This document shows, in pieces, positions 22,401-34,920 of a DNA stretch of 64,000 nt. Every line of letters begins with the position of its first letter. The first letter of the stretch is position 1. A program made the translations under genes and the position numbers. The notes below the pieces were generated by a model. It was given only the letters and a program-made list of their open reading frames with translations, was not told the origin of the DNA and searched no databases. The DNA is from Epiperipatus broadwayi (taxonomy: Eukaryota; Onychophora; Udeonychophora; Euonychophora; Peripatidae), in contig JAQFVV010012536.1 of assembly GCA_028023455.1 (NCBI GenBank), positions 3,000,001 to 3,064,000 of the forward strand, read 5' to 3'.

Positions 22401-24856
22401 TAGATTTTTTTCTCCTTCTGTTATATCTTTTCATATTACTATTATATACATTTAAATGTAATATTCAGTTTTCTTTTTCATTTGTATTTGTAATAAATTA
22501 GTGAAATGTTTTTAACATCCGACAACTGAAGTTGTTTTTTTATTATTTACTTTTTAGATACAGCCGAGTGTGCTTTCAGTGGGGTACTCATACATACATG
22601 TAATCAATATGTATACGTTATATTTGCATTATTATTATACTTATGAAAATAAATATATAACTTGTTAAGTTACTATTTTTCATTCTTTAAAATGAAAAAA
22701 AGACGTTGTTGACAAAAGACTGTTGACAAGGTGATAAATGACCTCTGGGTTCACAGTTTATCGAATTAAAGGAAATGAAATTAACTTAGTGTTTTAATAT
22801 CTAATTGTTATTGCAACAATGTAGAATGTGTATGCTTCAGCGAGCTGATGGAGCGAGATATTATATATTAATTCTATTCTTTTTGTTAGAAGAATAAGGA
22901 TTCTATTTTTATCAGCTATATCCTCATAAAAACTTCTACTATGTTTGATTTCAAAGAGCAGTGTAAGTTGAAGTTTATATTTTGAACAATTTAATACTCA
23001 TTAGAAGAAATTTCTTATATTTGTTCAAAGAAAGTAATCTAAATATATTTTCGTGTTCTATAAAAAATTGTTTGAATTATGTTTTAAAATCTGAACAGCG
23101 TTTTAAAAAAATAACATGTTTATAAAAACTTCATTCAAATTTAATGTACTTTACATTATAAAGAAAATGCAAAGCGGCTAGAACACCAATTTGTCAAGGG
23201 ATAGATAAAATGCACTTCCCTAATCAAATATATATGTGGGAATAACATCATTTGCTTAAATGCATTAAAATTATAAAGAAATTAGATCTTCAAAATGGAA
23301 TTATGAATGCCTTAAAATAATAAAAATTAGATCTTCAAAATGGAATTATAAATGTTAATAAAGGAAGAACTTTGTATTAAGAAGATGAATATAAAGAGGA
23401 AACTAAATGTCAACTTAGGATATCCTAATATTATTCTCTTTAATGTTTAACAACGAAGGAATAAAAAAAACTGCGTCTTCGAAGGATTTTTATTCGCGAG
23501 GAACATTAGCTTCTATAAATACCATTTAAGATTTTTGAAAATTATAATTGGGAAAAGTTAATTTCATTTTCTTTATCATCGTATTCATTTTATTATAAAA
23601 ATGAATAATAAGAGAGAATTAATAATTTACAATATTTTTGTTTTTATTTATGATTAATAAAGATTTAAAGATCGGTTAATAAATATTAATTTGGGAAAGG
23701 GATAATGTGAACTTAGAGGTAAGAGATTAAATTATTTTTAAATCCACATATTATTATTTTCTATGACATGACACTATATTCTTTATGCTAAACCAAATAG
23801 TCTAATAACAGTAACGTATGATAAATGAATAAATGATTAACATTGTTGTGAAGTATATATTTTTATATTAATAAATATAACTTACTGACAATCATTTTAA
23901 CAAATGAAGGTATTATATACAAATGATTGGATTATTATTTGTATTACCTAATTATTGTAAAATAGTGTTAATATAAATGTCTAAATATTTGGATACTTAT
24001 ATTTTATATACATTGTAAAATCACATAGTGTTATAGGTTTAGAAAATATATCTACTGTAAGTAAAGAGAATATTTACATTTTTAATATAAGGAGGTAGAT
24101 ATATGAATATTTTTTTATATATTGTAAAATTTAAATTATTTAATTGTTAAATAAATAATTGTTTTTTTAGAATAAATTAAATGAAGTCTTCAATTTTGTT
24201 TTATTTAATTTAAAGCATTAGTGAGATTCGTTGTTAATATTACTTTAAAATATTAATAGGAACCCCTGAAGAGAGCAAATTGTTAAACTTCCCTGAGTTC
24301 GAAATCTGAGCATAATGGTAAAGTTAATTAAGGTGAAAATTGATTTGATGTGCTTTGGATATAATAACTTTTATTAATAATACATTATTTATTAGGAACA
24401 AATATAGTTTTATATCAAAATTAAATCACGTCATTCGTGGCATCCTATAAGAAGACCTTAAATCTGACTATAGTGAGATGCGACTGCCTTAACTTATCTT
24501 GTTGAGAGGGGCATACCGTTACAATATATATATATACACACACAGTATAGCAATAGAAAAAAATTGTAACAATATTATTATGCAATTATAACCACCTTGC
24601 TAAAATTAATGATTTTTTTGTAATTAATATTATTATTTATTATTAATATAATTTTGTATTATCATATATATATATGTTCAAGTTTTTGCTTTTATCAATG
24701 TGTCCGTCATCTCAATTCTAGCATACCATAACTGTACCTCAACACAGAGAGACACGATTTCACTTTTTAGATGAGTTAGACATAAACACGTGGAATATCT
24801 TAACTTCAAATATATAGATATATTTCAACTTACCTTCATATATATATATTTTTTTA
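22401..24856. other. TKFC intron 1 DNA, no gene recognised
   Basis: Very AT-rich. A 30-nt unit (AATTAGATCTTCAAAATGGA) is repeated at about 23280 and 23327. TA- and CA-rich simple repeats occur near 24520 and 24665. No gene. Confidence 0.4.
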
Positions 24857-25211
24857 ATCAAAATTACCCCAAATTCACAACTCAACCAGACTAGCCAAGA
24901 AAGTACTCTAAATCACTACCAATGGTTTCACTGCTACAAGCAGACATCTCAAGTGTAAAGAACTATAAAATAACAACATGTTTAAACTAAACATTACCAC
25001 AATTCCACTTACTTCCCATACACCCTAGTTCTTTAAATATTAAGGATGTGTGAAAGTGGAATTGTGGGTAATATTTAGTTTAAACATGTTGTTATTTGTG
25101 TACTTCTTACACTTAGGAAGTCTACTTGTAGCAATGAAACCATTGGTAGTGTGTTAGAGTTTATTTTCTTGGCTAATCTGGTTGAATTGTGAATTTGGGG
25201 TAATTTTGATT
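24857..25211. repeat. Foldback (MITE-like) repeat, about 355 bp
   Basis: Near-perfect long inverted repeat: AATCAAAATTACCCCAAATT at the left end and its inverse at 25190-25211, with ACAACATGTTTAAACTAAAC and its inverse flanking the centre near 25020-25050. No ORF and no ribozyme core seen. Family unknown. Confidence 0.7.
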
Positions 25212-25334
25212 ATTTATTAACTAGTTTAGTTTTATGCTTTTAATGTATATATTTTTAGATATTTCTAAATATTCTACCCCACCATAGATTCCTAAAACAT
25301 ATGAACAAAGAGATCTGAAATAAACAAATGCCCC

Positions 25335-25376
25335 CCAAGATGCACATTTCATGCTGAACTATCACTCATCAGTTGG
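25335..25376 (-). ncRNA. Hammerhead-like ribozyme motif (F2), solo
   Basis: The minus strand reads CCAA, CTGATGA (25372-25366), GTGATAGTTCAGCAT (weak stem II), GAAA, TGTGCATC, TTGG. Stem I is CCAA/TTGG. Stem III pairs ATG with CAT around a 2-nt loop, and the triplet is ATC. Stem II is poor in this copy. No other F2 arm sequence is evident around it. Confidence 0.5.
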
Positions 25377-25399
25377 ATCAAGTCACAATCTCTTCTGTG

Positions 25400-26100
25400 T
25401 CTTCATCATTTGATCAATAATTACAGATAGAACATTATTACAACTTGATTTACAAGTGTCAAATCTTTTTCACTCACAACTTTGACAACAACAACTTCAG
25501 ATTAATACATTAATGGTTATTACTAATCACTTATTAATCTAGAGATTATACATAGCCTGGATATTTATATACTTTAAATCTCAATTAAAAAATGTCTGTA
25601 TTTTTATAAAAGTATCAACACCTGAATATATATATCTTTTCTTTATAATCACCCATATATGTGATATATACACACATCTATTTGTAAATAAAATATACTA
25701 ATTACAATGTCCAGACTAGTGTGCACACGTTTCTCTCCCTATATATAGAACATTAAGAGGAGCTATATACATGCATATGTATTATGTAATTTTCCATTCA
25801 TGTTTAAACGACTGATAATTATTAGTTAATTGGACAGTTGTTTCGTATGAATTGATTTTTGTTTCCTTTTTCTTAATATACATTAAATACAAAAAATTAA
25901 AATGTATAAATATATAAAAACATCTATACAATTAAATAATAACTGCTAAACATGAAAGAAAAATTACATGTCTATGTGTGTGTATAATATATATTTACAG
26001 AATATTCTATATATGTAGAGATGAGCCACATATCTATTCATTATAATTAATACCATTTCATTTATAAACAAATCCACATATATATATATGTGTGTGTGTG
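25400..26100. other. TKFC intron 1 DNA, no gene recognised
   Basis: AT-rich with TA/TG simple repeats near 26080-26100. Confidence 0.4.
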
Positions 26101-26104
26101 TGAT

Positions 26105-26340
26105 AAAACCATCAAAACATCACATGATCATCATTTCATATGCTTACACAAGCTGTTAATAAGAGTACCAAACTCTCCATGCAGTAGTGCTTCCAAGTGC
26201 ACCAAAAGCTAGAAATTAGTCTGGAGATATTGGATGAGTAGGCACTAGATATGGATTTTATGCACAAACCTTCCTGCATCCATTGATTATGAAAGCTAGC
26301 ACTTGGTGGCACTACGGTATGGAAAGTTCGGTACTTTTAT
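26105..26340. mobile_element. F1 foldback, tail on the left
   Basis: Starts with the F1 tail in inverse orientation (CATCACATGATCATCATTTC, GCTTACACAAGCTGTTAA), then the arm pair CAAACTCTCCATGCAGTAGT ... ACTACGGTATGGAAAGTTCG. The ribozyme half after the core remains (AGCTAGAAATTAGTCTGGAG) but the CTGATGA is lost. It sits in a TG microsatellite that hides any target duplication. Confidence 0.7.
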
Positions 26341-26539
26341 ATATGTGTGTGTTGCGTGTGGGCACGTAATTATAAAGAAAAGTTATATATACCTATATTT
26401 TTTAAACAAATCTATATAAATGAGAAATAATAATGTAAATTATAAGTGGAAATTTAGAAAAAATCATCATCACTTTTAATCTGTTGATATGATAATAAGA
26501 ACAATATATTTTTTTAGTCCTGTATAATAAAAGTTAAAA

Positions 26540-26612
26540 ACAGGCAAAACTCTCTATACGTATTGCCACTTAGTGCAAGCCATAAGAAATGGTGGTCATG
26601 TAATGTTTATTG
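26540..26612. repeat. F1 mini-fragment
   Basis: The arm start (CAGGCAAAACTCTCTATACG) is joined directly to the tail (AAGAAATGGTGGTCATGTAA), so everything between is deleted. Confidence 0.55.
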
Positions 26613-27216
26613 GCTTATAATAAAAGTTACATTTGAATCAAAACGAGCAAACAAAATATGCCTGAGTATATATAGAAGTAAAGGCACAGGTGTGAGTTTT
26701 GATAATACTGATCTTAATCATATTGTAGATAAAATGTTTTTATATTATATAGAAATGCAACAGTAGTGGGAAAATTTATTTCATGATACAGATAATTTTA
26801 ACTAGTCAATCACTTCTTTCTGGGGGTTTTCTTCTCGGTGACTGGCTTTTTTGAATCTATTGCAAATAAAAAGTTGTTACATCACCTTTTACATTTAATT
26901 ACAATTGTTTTACATCGGTAGATGATATCATATTAACTAGTTCTACATTGTCAACTGCTGAAAGAATTCCACAGCCAAAGATAACATTATTTAAAATTAT
27001 AATTGCTTAGCATTCCATATTATAGTGGTCATCCAGCATACAGTCTACAAATAGCAAGCATACATTGAATTGTTAAAATTATTTAAGATTCTGTTAAAGT
27101 ATGGATGAAATATATAAAGGCATTTTACTCGGGTTAAATAAACAAATAAAAAACTTGTAACATTTATTAAAATGAATTTCAATAAATAAATTAAAATCAT
27201 GTAAGATGGCTTAAAT

Positions 27217-28293
27217 CAAGGGCTGGCAACTTTTTACTAGTGTCGTGCCAAATCTATGCTGCAATGCTATTCCGCATGCAATATGATTTACCAATCTTAT
27301 TATATATAGTGCAAAAATTAGTTCGGTTGTAATAGGTTTCAAAATTATATAATATATACTTTTGAAGTGCATTATAACCAGATATTATATTAGTGGTCAT
27401 TAAATATTAGGATCATCTATGAAAAGTATGTTTTGTTAAATTATATTGCATTCGAAATACATACTTAGAATTTCCTTTGGCATGGAGAAAATTCATCCTG
27501 TTGGTGCTTTAAAAAATGTGTATTCTTTACAAAATTGCCGATTAATGTATAGTAGTTCAGAATAAGCCAAGCACCTTTAACTTTCAATGATTTAATTTAA
27601 AAAACTGATTAATCAACTCAAAATTAGAGTTTTTTATATATTCTTTTCTTTAAACCTATGAACATTTGGAATTTTTGTCTATGAGAAATTTGTTCTATTT
27701 ACACAATAGACATTTAAAAAAAAAAAAACAACAATGATTTTTAACTTCTTTGAGATCTGAACAATATGATCAAGTCTCATGTATTTGTAGACTTCCTTCA
27801 TGCATTAACCCGGCTATCACTAATTATAAACTTTTTTTTCAAATAAACATGCCAAAACTTAAAATGCATTATTATATAATTATGAATAGAAGTTTTTCAA
27901 ATGAATTAATCAATATAATATTCTGCCTGAATATAAATTTATTCTAAATATACAGTAGCGTACAAAAGTATCAAAGGTCAATTGATTGGCAAAAAAAAAA
28001 AAGTCCAGGCAAAATTAATCCTGGGGAAAAAATATATTTCCATCCCACTTAGCTTTTATCTTTATTGAAAATATCAAAGATCGGGTGTATGTTTATTGTG
28101 CAAAATAATTGGCAAATTAAACTGAATCATGGTTTCCATTTACATGTGAGTTGCATAGGCAAAATGTAGGTGATGGTACAAATGTGCACTATAATTAAAA
28201 TATGATTTTTTACTACTTCATTCAGTCAGGGTGCCATTGATAATCATTCTGCATGCCACACTTGGCACATTGGCCATAGGTGGCTGACCCCTG
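27217..28293. mobile_element. hAT-like non-autonomous element with 8-bp target duplication
   Basis: Starts CAAGGGCTGGCAACTTTT and ends CATAGGTGGCTGACCCCTG, imperfect terminal inverted repeats of the CAGGGGTNNGCCAAC type. Flanks are GCTTAAAT (27209-27216) and ACTTAAAT (28294-28301), an 8-bp duplication with one change. Internal copies of terminal-like sequence (GTGTCGTGCCAAAT; TGCCACACTTGGCACATTGG) are typical of this group. No transposase ORF. Confidence 0.65.
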
Positions 28294-28301
28294 ACTTAAA
28301 T

Positions 28302-29635
28302 TAAAGTGAAAGAAATTGAAATAATTATAATTTGATCAGATTTATTGATAACAAAATGAATCTATAAATCTGATTAGACCCAATAATTAAAAGATAAGAA
28401 GTCTCCAATTTATTCTGTAGTTTTAATTACTGATCCACTGTATATTTATCTTTTGTTTACAGTTACAATTCCTAGAGCATTATGACCTTGAGCTAATTCT
28501 AGAGAACATAACAGCTAGATATATTGACGTAGGGATTTACATTTGTTTGGACATCCAGGTGACAAAATCTGGAAGGTGCAAAGGTATTACCTTTAAAGTC
28601 CATTCACTACATTTTATTTTTTTGTTAGAGGAAAATTTAATTTATTGTTGGCCTGTACCCTCATGATTCAATATGGCCAGAGCATTGATGATGATCGGCA
28701 TGCATCAGGATTCCAGCTTTATTTTTATGATAGATTATGTGCATATGAATATTAGGTTATATTCTGCCTTAAGTTTGGCAGTGGCTAGATACGTAGCTTG
28801 TTTGTAGTCCAATCACAAGGTTGACCATTGATTATTAATTTGACTGTGTACGTGTAACGCTAGGGTAGTTAGGGTAATCTGTAGTTTATAACTTACTATT
28901 AATATAACTATTTATACTTTTGTTCAATGCCGATTCTCATGCTCATATTCATCTTATTCACTGTATTCATTTTATATTTGTGTTAAATACGAATGATGAT
29001 TATAATGTTTCCCATCTCCCCCATGTGCATTCCTTTCACATCCATATCATTACAATACATATATTTCTTCTTTTGCCTCTAATTCCCACAAGTCATGAAT
29101 ATACTTCTAGTATTCTAATTTCTAGTTCTTTTAGTTGTTCGTTTTGATTAAAATATGATCCAGTCTTAGCTGCTATATTTATCTTATGGTGGTCTTTTAG
29201 CTTTATACGTATTTGCCGAAAGGCTGGTTTTAAGAGAAGCTCTATAAAAAGCTAACACTTTGAAAAAAACCATTAGTATCATTGAAATTAGATACAGGAT
29301 TGATTACTTTTTCCTAGAGGTTTATTAACTGTTTTGTGATAAGATCATATATTCATAATACAATGAAGCTACTGGAGGGTGCTACTTTGAAGAACGATCA
29401 GATATTGAAGTTTCTAACCATATGCAGCCTAAAGCCACAAAGTATTGGTGGAAATGCTATAAACCTGGCATTTTCACTCACTGATAATATCCACTGAATT
29501 ATCAACTAGTAGAACAGAAGGCTCAAAAAAGATGTGGAAATTGATCAAACAATTTTATAAATTAACACACTGAAAATTCAGATGTCAAAGGTTTAAACAA
29601 TGAACTTGCAAATATATAAGTGGGCTCTTATCCTA
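28302..29635. other. TKFC intron 1 DNA; one unexplained exon-like stretch
   Basis: Mostly featureless. At 28463-28558 a 96-nt plus-strand frame (LQFLEHYDLELILENITARY onward, ending LDIQ) lies exactly between TTTACAG and GTGACA. I do not recognise it, and it may be chance or a pseudoexon. Confidence 0.25.
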
Positions 29636-29639
29636 CCAT

Positions 29640-29790
29640 TAATGATATTAGTAAGAATATAGTATGTCTGGAGCGAGATGGCAGAAAACACAAAATTAAG
29701 GAGGCATGATTTATTGCTAATAACGCCCATGCGATCAATAAAAAAAGAATCATGCGTACCATTATCAAAGAACTATAACCTGTAAATTAA
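29640..29790 (+). pseudogene. Penelope-like element C-terminal fragment
   Basis: The plus strand reads RDGRKHKIKEA, a stop, then FIANNAHAINKKRIMRTII. This matches the region after the GIY-YIG domain in the Penelope element at 48.06-48.15 kb (RKIKEAFYINGNINAINRKD). It is short and broken. Confidence 0.45.
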
Positions 29791-30410
29791 ATATTTATAT
29801 AATTGTTAGATTTAAATATTATCTATCCATTACGTAACCAATATACAATATCCTGCTGTCATTACTAGAGCAATGACTCTGATCATAAAAGTTGAAAGCA
29901 TGCTCAGCAAGTTAAACGCTTTATAAATTTATAATATTTTCTTGTTAAATATACAAAACACGATTTAAATATAGAATTAATGCAATTAGCAAACCTTATA
30001 TATAATTGCTTAACAGTAAGATAAACATTCAGTTTAAATTCAATCTTATTCATAATAATAGTAGAAATAATAACCCATCTTTTACGACTTCATTTAAAAA
30101 TAAGATTTATACTTTATTTAATATACAATTTTAATATACAGAAGCAAGTGCAACAGCAGAGATTATATTGTACGGTGACACTAAAAAGATGAACTTTGAT
30201 AAGAATATACAACATAGTGATTCCATATCTCCAAAACTTTTTTATAGGAAGTTTTACAAGAAATATTTTGTGGATTAAAATGAAAAGACAAGTGAATAAA
30301 AATGCAAGGAAATTACTTAACCTATCTAGATTTTGTAGAAGGATGTGGTTGTTTTTGCAAATAATGCTTCAGGGCTTCAAAAAATGTTGCAAGAGTTATA
30401 AGATGATACA
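29791..30410. other. TKFC intron 1 DNA, no gene recognised
   Basis: AT-rich with no recognisable feature. Confidence 0.35.
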
Positions 30411-30413
30411 CAG

Positions 30414-30665
30414 AGGCAAAACTCACCATATAGTAACACCACTTAGTGCAAGCCAGAGTAATCAATGGATGCAAGAAAGTCTAGTGCCTACCCATCCAAT
30501 ATCCCCAGACTAATTTCTAGCTTGTGGCTTTCATCATTGAAGAGCCTTCCTGCCTCATTGATTACTCTGGCTTGCACTAAATGGCACTATTATATGGAGA
30601 TTTTTGCATCTGTGTAAAACAGCTTGTGTAAGTATAAAGAGTGGTGCACATGTTATGTTTAGTGG
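30414..30665. mobile_element. F1 foldback, tail on the right
   Basis: Left arm GAGGCAAAACTCACCATATA, right arm inverse with TATGGAGATTTTTGCATC, then the tail (AAACAGCTTGTGTAAGTATA). The minus strand near 30540-30502 keeps a ribozyme-like order: TTCA, ATGATGA (C3 changed), AAGC-CACAA-GCTA, GAAA, TTAGTC, TGGGGATATT. One core base is lost. Confidence 0.7.
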
Positions 30666-30689
30666 TTATCAGATGAAACTAAGAAAGTA

Positions 30690-31335
30690 AGATTAAAAGA
30701 TAAATACTAAGAAGACTAAAGTAATGTTTACTGGATTTTATCAGAAGAGCGAAACAAAAATTGATAAAATCATAAATTAGAAGATATTAACAATTACAAA
30801 TATCTTGCTCAGATTATTAATACAATTAGACACATAATGGATGAAATTAATTATAGAATTAAATTTGGACAGAATGCTTTTGGGAAATAGTATTAAAAGA
30901 AAATATGCCTATATTTTGAAAATGAAGATATTTAATAATTTATAGATCTGAGACTTGGATATTTAACAAAAGAACATCACAACAACTTCACACTACTCAA
31001 TGAAGTATGAAGAGATATATGGTGAGAATAACAAGAAGGAAATGACATCAAATACTTGAATAAAACAAGATGAATATCATTGCCATCAATGAAAAAATTA
31101 AGAGACTAAAATCGAACTGGACTGGACATATTGCTAGAAGAGATAAAAACAGATGGGCAATCAAAATCTCAAACCGGATTTCACAAGATTGTAAAAGATC
31201 TAGAAAGAGACCACATGTGAGATGGATGATTGAAATAAGTTTATTGATGTAGTGTGAGATTATGGATTGAAGAAACTAGATTAAACTTGAAGAGATCCTC
31301 ATCCTGCAGTGGATCAATAATGATTGAAAATAATC
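30690..31335 (+). pseudogene. RTE-like LINE 3' end
   Basis: The plus strand encodes broken pieces of the LINE C-terminal region: TKKTKVMFTGFYQKSE near 30705, then KIKRLKSNWTGHIARRDKNR at 31088-31147 and RKRPHVRWMIEI near 31210-31240. It is followed by the GATCAATAATGATTGAAAAT-type 3' end shared with the other copies. Several in-frame stops. It lies just downstream of TKFC exon 1, on the opposite strand. Confidence 0.7.
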
Positions 31336-31500
31336 ATGGTGATGATATATAATTTTTATAACCTATAAATAGAAATAAAATAATAAATTGAAATTCTCGT
31401 AATACTTAGAGCTATTAATTTCCCAAATTACTTGAATTGGATTTCTTACGCATTCGTAGTTATAGGAGTATATACAAAATGAACTTAGATTTATATTTAC

Positions 31501-31724
31501 CTACATGTGCTGGCTCATGTCCTGATCCTCCACCAGACAGCAGTGTGACTTTTCCCTGTTTTTTTAACACCTCTAAGTCACCCCGAACAACAACTTGGTG
31601 TCCTTCAATAAGCTGAAGACCAGAATGCACCGCTACGAAGCCTTCAAGACTATCTTCTACACAGTGATCGGCTGAGTTTATCAATTTTTTAAAAGCAGTA
31701 GCCATGGTAACATAAAAATCAAAT
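31501..31724 (-). CDS. TKFC: TKFC exon with start codon (residues 1-69)
   Basis: The coding part is 31705-31501 on the minus strand: ATG in a fair Kozak context (ACCATGG), 205 nt, ending in phase 1 before GTAAATA. It reads [20 protein letters not shown] and then [20 protein letters not shown], as in animal triokinases. It ends [18 protein letters not shown], the glycine-rich GGGSGHEP loop (residues 58-65) of the DhaK substrate site. The 19 nt before the ATG follow a T-rich tract and AG (acceptor at 31726-31725), so a non-coding exon must lie farther upstream. All three introns seen here fall between phase-matched exons. The product is cytosolic triokinase/FMN cyclase; only the N-terminal third is in the window. 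Confidence 0.95.
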
Positions 31725-31726
31725 CT

Positions 31727-32084
31727 AAAAAAAAATTAAAAATAAATGTATACAATATCACAAAAACTTTAAATGCGATCAATATTTATGAAAATGAACA
31801 ATGTCATGAGTATGAAAGATGTAAAAATATCGTTCTAGTTGTGTATTGTATTTATCTATCGCACAATGTGGTTGCTGTGTGATTATAGATTGATCTTTAA
31901 AAATAGGTCAACATTTCAGATTTTTATAATAGTAATAAAAACCATTATAATTTATTTATTCATACATAGCAATATGCGACCAACACTAAGCCTCATTATG
32001 ATCTCTCATCCTAAATTTATTTCGATCTGTATTAATCAAGGAATGATTACTCTTTCATTCTAGCCAATTACGCAAAAATTTAGA
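31727..32084. other. No gene recognised
   Basis: AT-rich DNA upstream of the TKFC start-codon exon, presumably within the intron that separates it from a 5'UTR exon. Confidence 0.35.
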
Positions 32085-32490
32085 GGTACTAGATATAATT
32101 ACAGGGGATATGAACCCAGACTTTCAAGTTCCCTTTTGATATCCCCTCCATCATTATACAACCGATACACATAACCACATACATGCAAAAACGATGAATG
32201 ATCTCCGGTATACATATTTCATGCTGAACCAGCACTCTTTAGTTGGTCCAGATCATCACCTCCCACACATATATATAATCAGTGCTCTCTTAATATAAAC
32301 CGAGCACTGATTTATATATATATATACGTGGGAAATGAACAGGATCAGTGCTGTTTCAGCATGAAATACGAATACTGGGGATCATTTAACTTTTTTACAA
32401 ATATGTGGTTACGTGTATCGGTTGTATAAAGATGGAGTGAATAACAAAAGGAAGCATGAAAGTCTGGGTTCAAATCCCCAATAATAGTAA
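32085..32490. mobile_element. F2 foldback, two decayed ribozyme arms
   Basis: Inverted arms: ACAGGGGATATGAACCCAGA at left and GGGTTCAAATCCCC at right, around a TA-rich centre. Minus-strand motif near 32208-32256: CCAA, CTAAAGA (core damaged), GTGCTGGTTCAGCAT, GAAA. Plus-strand motif near 32350-32390: GGATCAGTGCTG, TTTCAGCAT, GAAA (core damaged). The arms keep the F2 outer part (GTGTATCGGTTGTAT). Confidence 0.7.
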
Positions 32491-32778
32491 CTAAATGATA
32501 ATGAAAAACTTCCATAATTAGTTTTTTTCCCCATATAAGAAAGGACTGTTAGGCCAAACATTCAAAATAAGATCATAAAAGTCAGCTTACATAATCATCT
32601 AATATCAAATAACTTACTGCTTATAAAGTTAACTAAGATGAAAATGGAGTTACTATTATCTATAGCAATATTCAGTAGTAATATCTAACTTCCATGTAAT
32701 CATTAAGTATTTCAGATCCTAGATGGCAATTCAATAGAACTTCTAGACAGAATAAAGAGAATCCATAGTGCATCACAT

Positions 32779-33856
32779 AGCATCTTTAAATGAAGCAAAG
32801 AAAAAAAAGGGACTGATAAAGAAATTAATAGTATTTTATATGTAATAAATATAATGTAGCTAGAATTGTATGGAAGGGAGTGGCAGTAGCAGAGTTAACA
32901 TATGGTAATAATGTGTCATATGTTGGTAAAGGGGTGTCAGATTACTTAGAAAAAAGTACAAAGAAAAGTAGGAAGATATGCATTAGATGCAGATGTGTGG
33001 ACCCCAAAGGAGGCAATTCAAAGAGAAATGGGATGGTCAAGTTTTTATATGAGAGATGCAAAAAGTAAAATGAAAATGTTCAATAGACTACAACTTATGG
33101 ATAATAAGAGAATAGCCAAAATAGTAGATAATTGGATTATGAGTAAAGGATGAGCAAGAAGATAGGTGAGAAAGGTAGTATTGTATGCAGATTTGGATAA
33201 AGAATTTATATCAGTATACTTATACAAAAGACGGGATGATGTAGGAGAATTGTTGAGTGTTATAGTGGCAAGGAATGGGATAGAAAAATAAATGCATTAA
33301 TAAAAAATAGAGTTGGAGAGATGGAGACCTAGTATGGAGAATAAAAAGAGTTTAAATATATATAGAAGTAAATAGAACATTGGGTGCGATTTAATTTATG
33401 ACACCAGCAAGAAAAGTGGTTTACTGTTTAAGGCTCAAACAGGAGTGTTAACAACAAGAGAATATACACATAAATGGAAAAATATGGATGGTTGAGTCTG
33501 CAACTTACATAAGGAAGGCACAGAATATATTAGGCATCTGTTAATTGAATGTAAATGCCTGCAAGCAGAAAGGGTACAAATAATAAAGTTGTGGGAGAAT
33601 AAATATAAACAAAGTGATTATGCAAAAAGTGGGTTATTGGTTTTTATGCTGAGTTTGGGAAAAGATAAGGGGATTTAGATATAAAGGCCATGGAGTTGAC
33701 AAAGATTATGTTGTGGAAATGGGATGGAGCAAGATAGAGGAGGATATGGGGGAAATTAGGGTGGGGAATGGAAAGGGGAGGAAAGGTGGCTAAATGGTTT
33801 CTCTGGACATAGTGGCTGAGAGATTCCTGATTCCGAAAAAGAAGTCACAGTGCATC
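32779..33856 (+). pseudogene. LINE 3' end, decayed relative of the 1-1773 element
   Basis: The plus strand aligns with the LINE at 1-840 from AATGAAGCAAAGAAAA onward, keeping RDAKSKMKMF and the CCHC-like tail, but has several stops and frameshifts. It continues past the left copy's window edge to the 3' end (AAATGGTTTCTCTGGACATA, then GATTCCTGATTCCG), ending in GCATC-type repeats. GCATCACAT occurs at 32770-32778 and 33857-33865, a possible target duplication, though tail repeats could explain it. Confidence 0.8.
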
Positions 33857-33865
33857 GCATCACAT

Positions 33866-34795
33866 CAGAACTAATGCATAAAAGTACAATAAACGTTGAT
33901 TAATTCAAATATAGTCTAACTTTATTTTAAATTAAAATTTAAAAATCACCATTTTTCAAACACGAATTATACCATTAAGCAATAATTTGCAATTACTGAT
34001 GTAAAAAACTACAGAAAGTAAACATCTTTTCCTCACAAACGCCATTAAACAATAGTGTTCAGTTTATAGTGCTTGTGAGGAAAGGATAATTGCTATAGTT
34101 TGCTACAATCTAAAACACAGCAATTGTAAAATTGATCAAATATTACTTAATTAATAATGTAATAAATTTTAAATATAATACAATATATATACAAGGGTAA
34201 GACAAATATGGAAAAAATTAATACAGGATGTTTAGCGAAAAAAGAAGGGCCAAAATTAAATATTTCTATCTAAATTAAGTTTTAAAGAAGTAGTCTTGTT
34301 TATTAATAAACTTCTCATCTCATTATTAATCCAATTAATTACTTTTGAATTTTCTTATATTTTACATTTTATCAGATTTTTTTTCTAATTTAACTTTGCA
34401 TTAATTGCAATTATCTTCTGAAATCCCTGGTTCAAGAGCTTTCTTGGATTTGTGAATTTTTCAGACTTCAAAAATACATTTTTCATCCTGTCAAATCAAA
34501 CTCTCTAAGATGGGGGAAAAAACAGCAGTTCATTATGCTTAGGCTTATTAATTTATAGATACTTGATAAATGCCCCCCCCCCCCATTAATTTTATTTGTA
34601 AATATGCATACAAATTCATTTATTTATTGCAAAAGATTACAGTCATTTGGATAAGAGAAGTTTTTAAACAACAGGTATTCAAATTAATGATACCTACCTG
34701 GACCATATTTTAGAAAATTTCCAATATTCCCTCACTCTCTTTTTATGGAGTTAGAATATGCATATTCATGCAAAAATGCCAAGTGTAAATAATGT
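33866..34795. other. No gene recognised; one short hairpin
   Basis: AT-rich. An inverted repeat CTTTTCCTCACAA / TTGTGAGGAAAAG-like brackets about 30 bp near 34030-34090. Confidence 0.4.
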
Positions 34796-34799
34796 ATGT

Positions 34800-34920
34800 G
34801 ATATGGTTAGTTTAGTTGGTAGAGCATACATACATTTTGGGATCCCAGGATTGATTCTGGTGTTCGCCGTTCTGGCGCTCAAACTTCTTATGGACCATCG
34901 AGCAATAAAGCCACTAATTT
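34800..34920 (+). repeat. Solo tRNA-derived SINE
   Basis: Best solo copy of the 18.7-19.7 kb unit: A box TGGTTAGTTTAGTTGGTAGA, B box AGGATTGATTCTGGTG, then GCTCAAACTTCTTATGGACC and GAGCAATAAAGCCACTAATT. The 3' part matches the tandem units closely. Confidence 0.75.
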
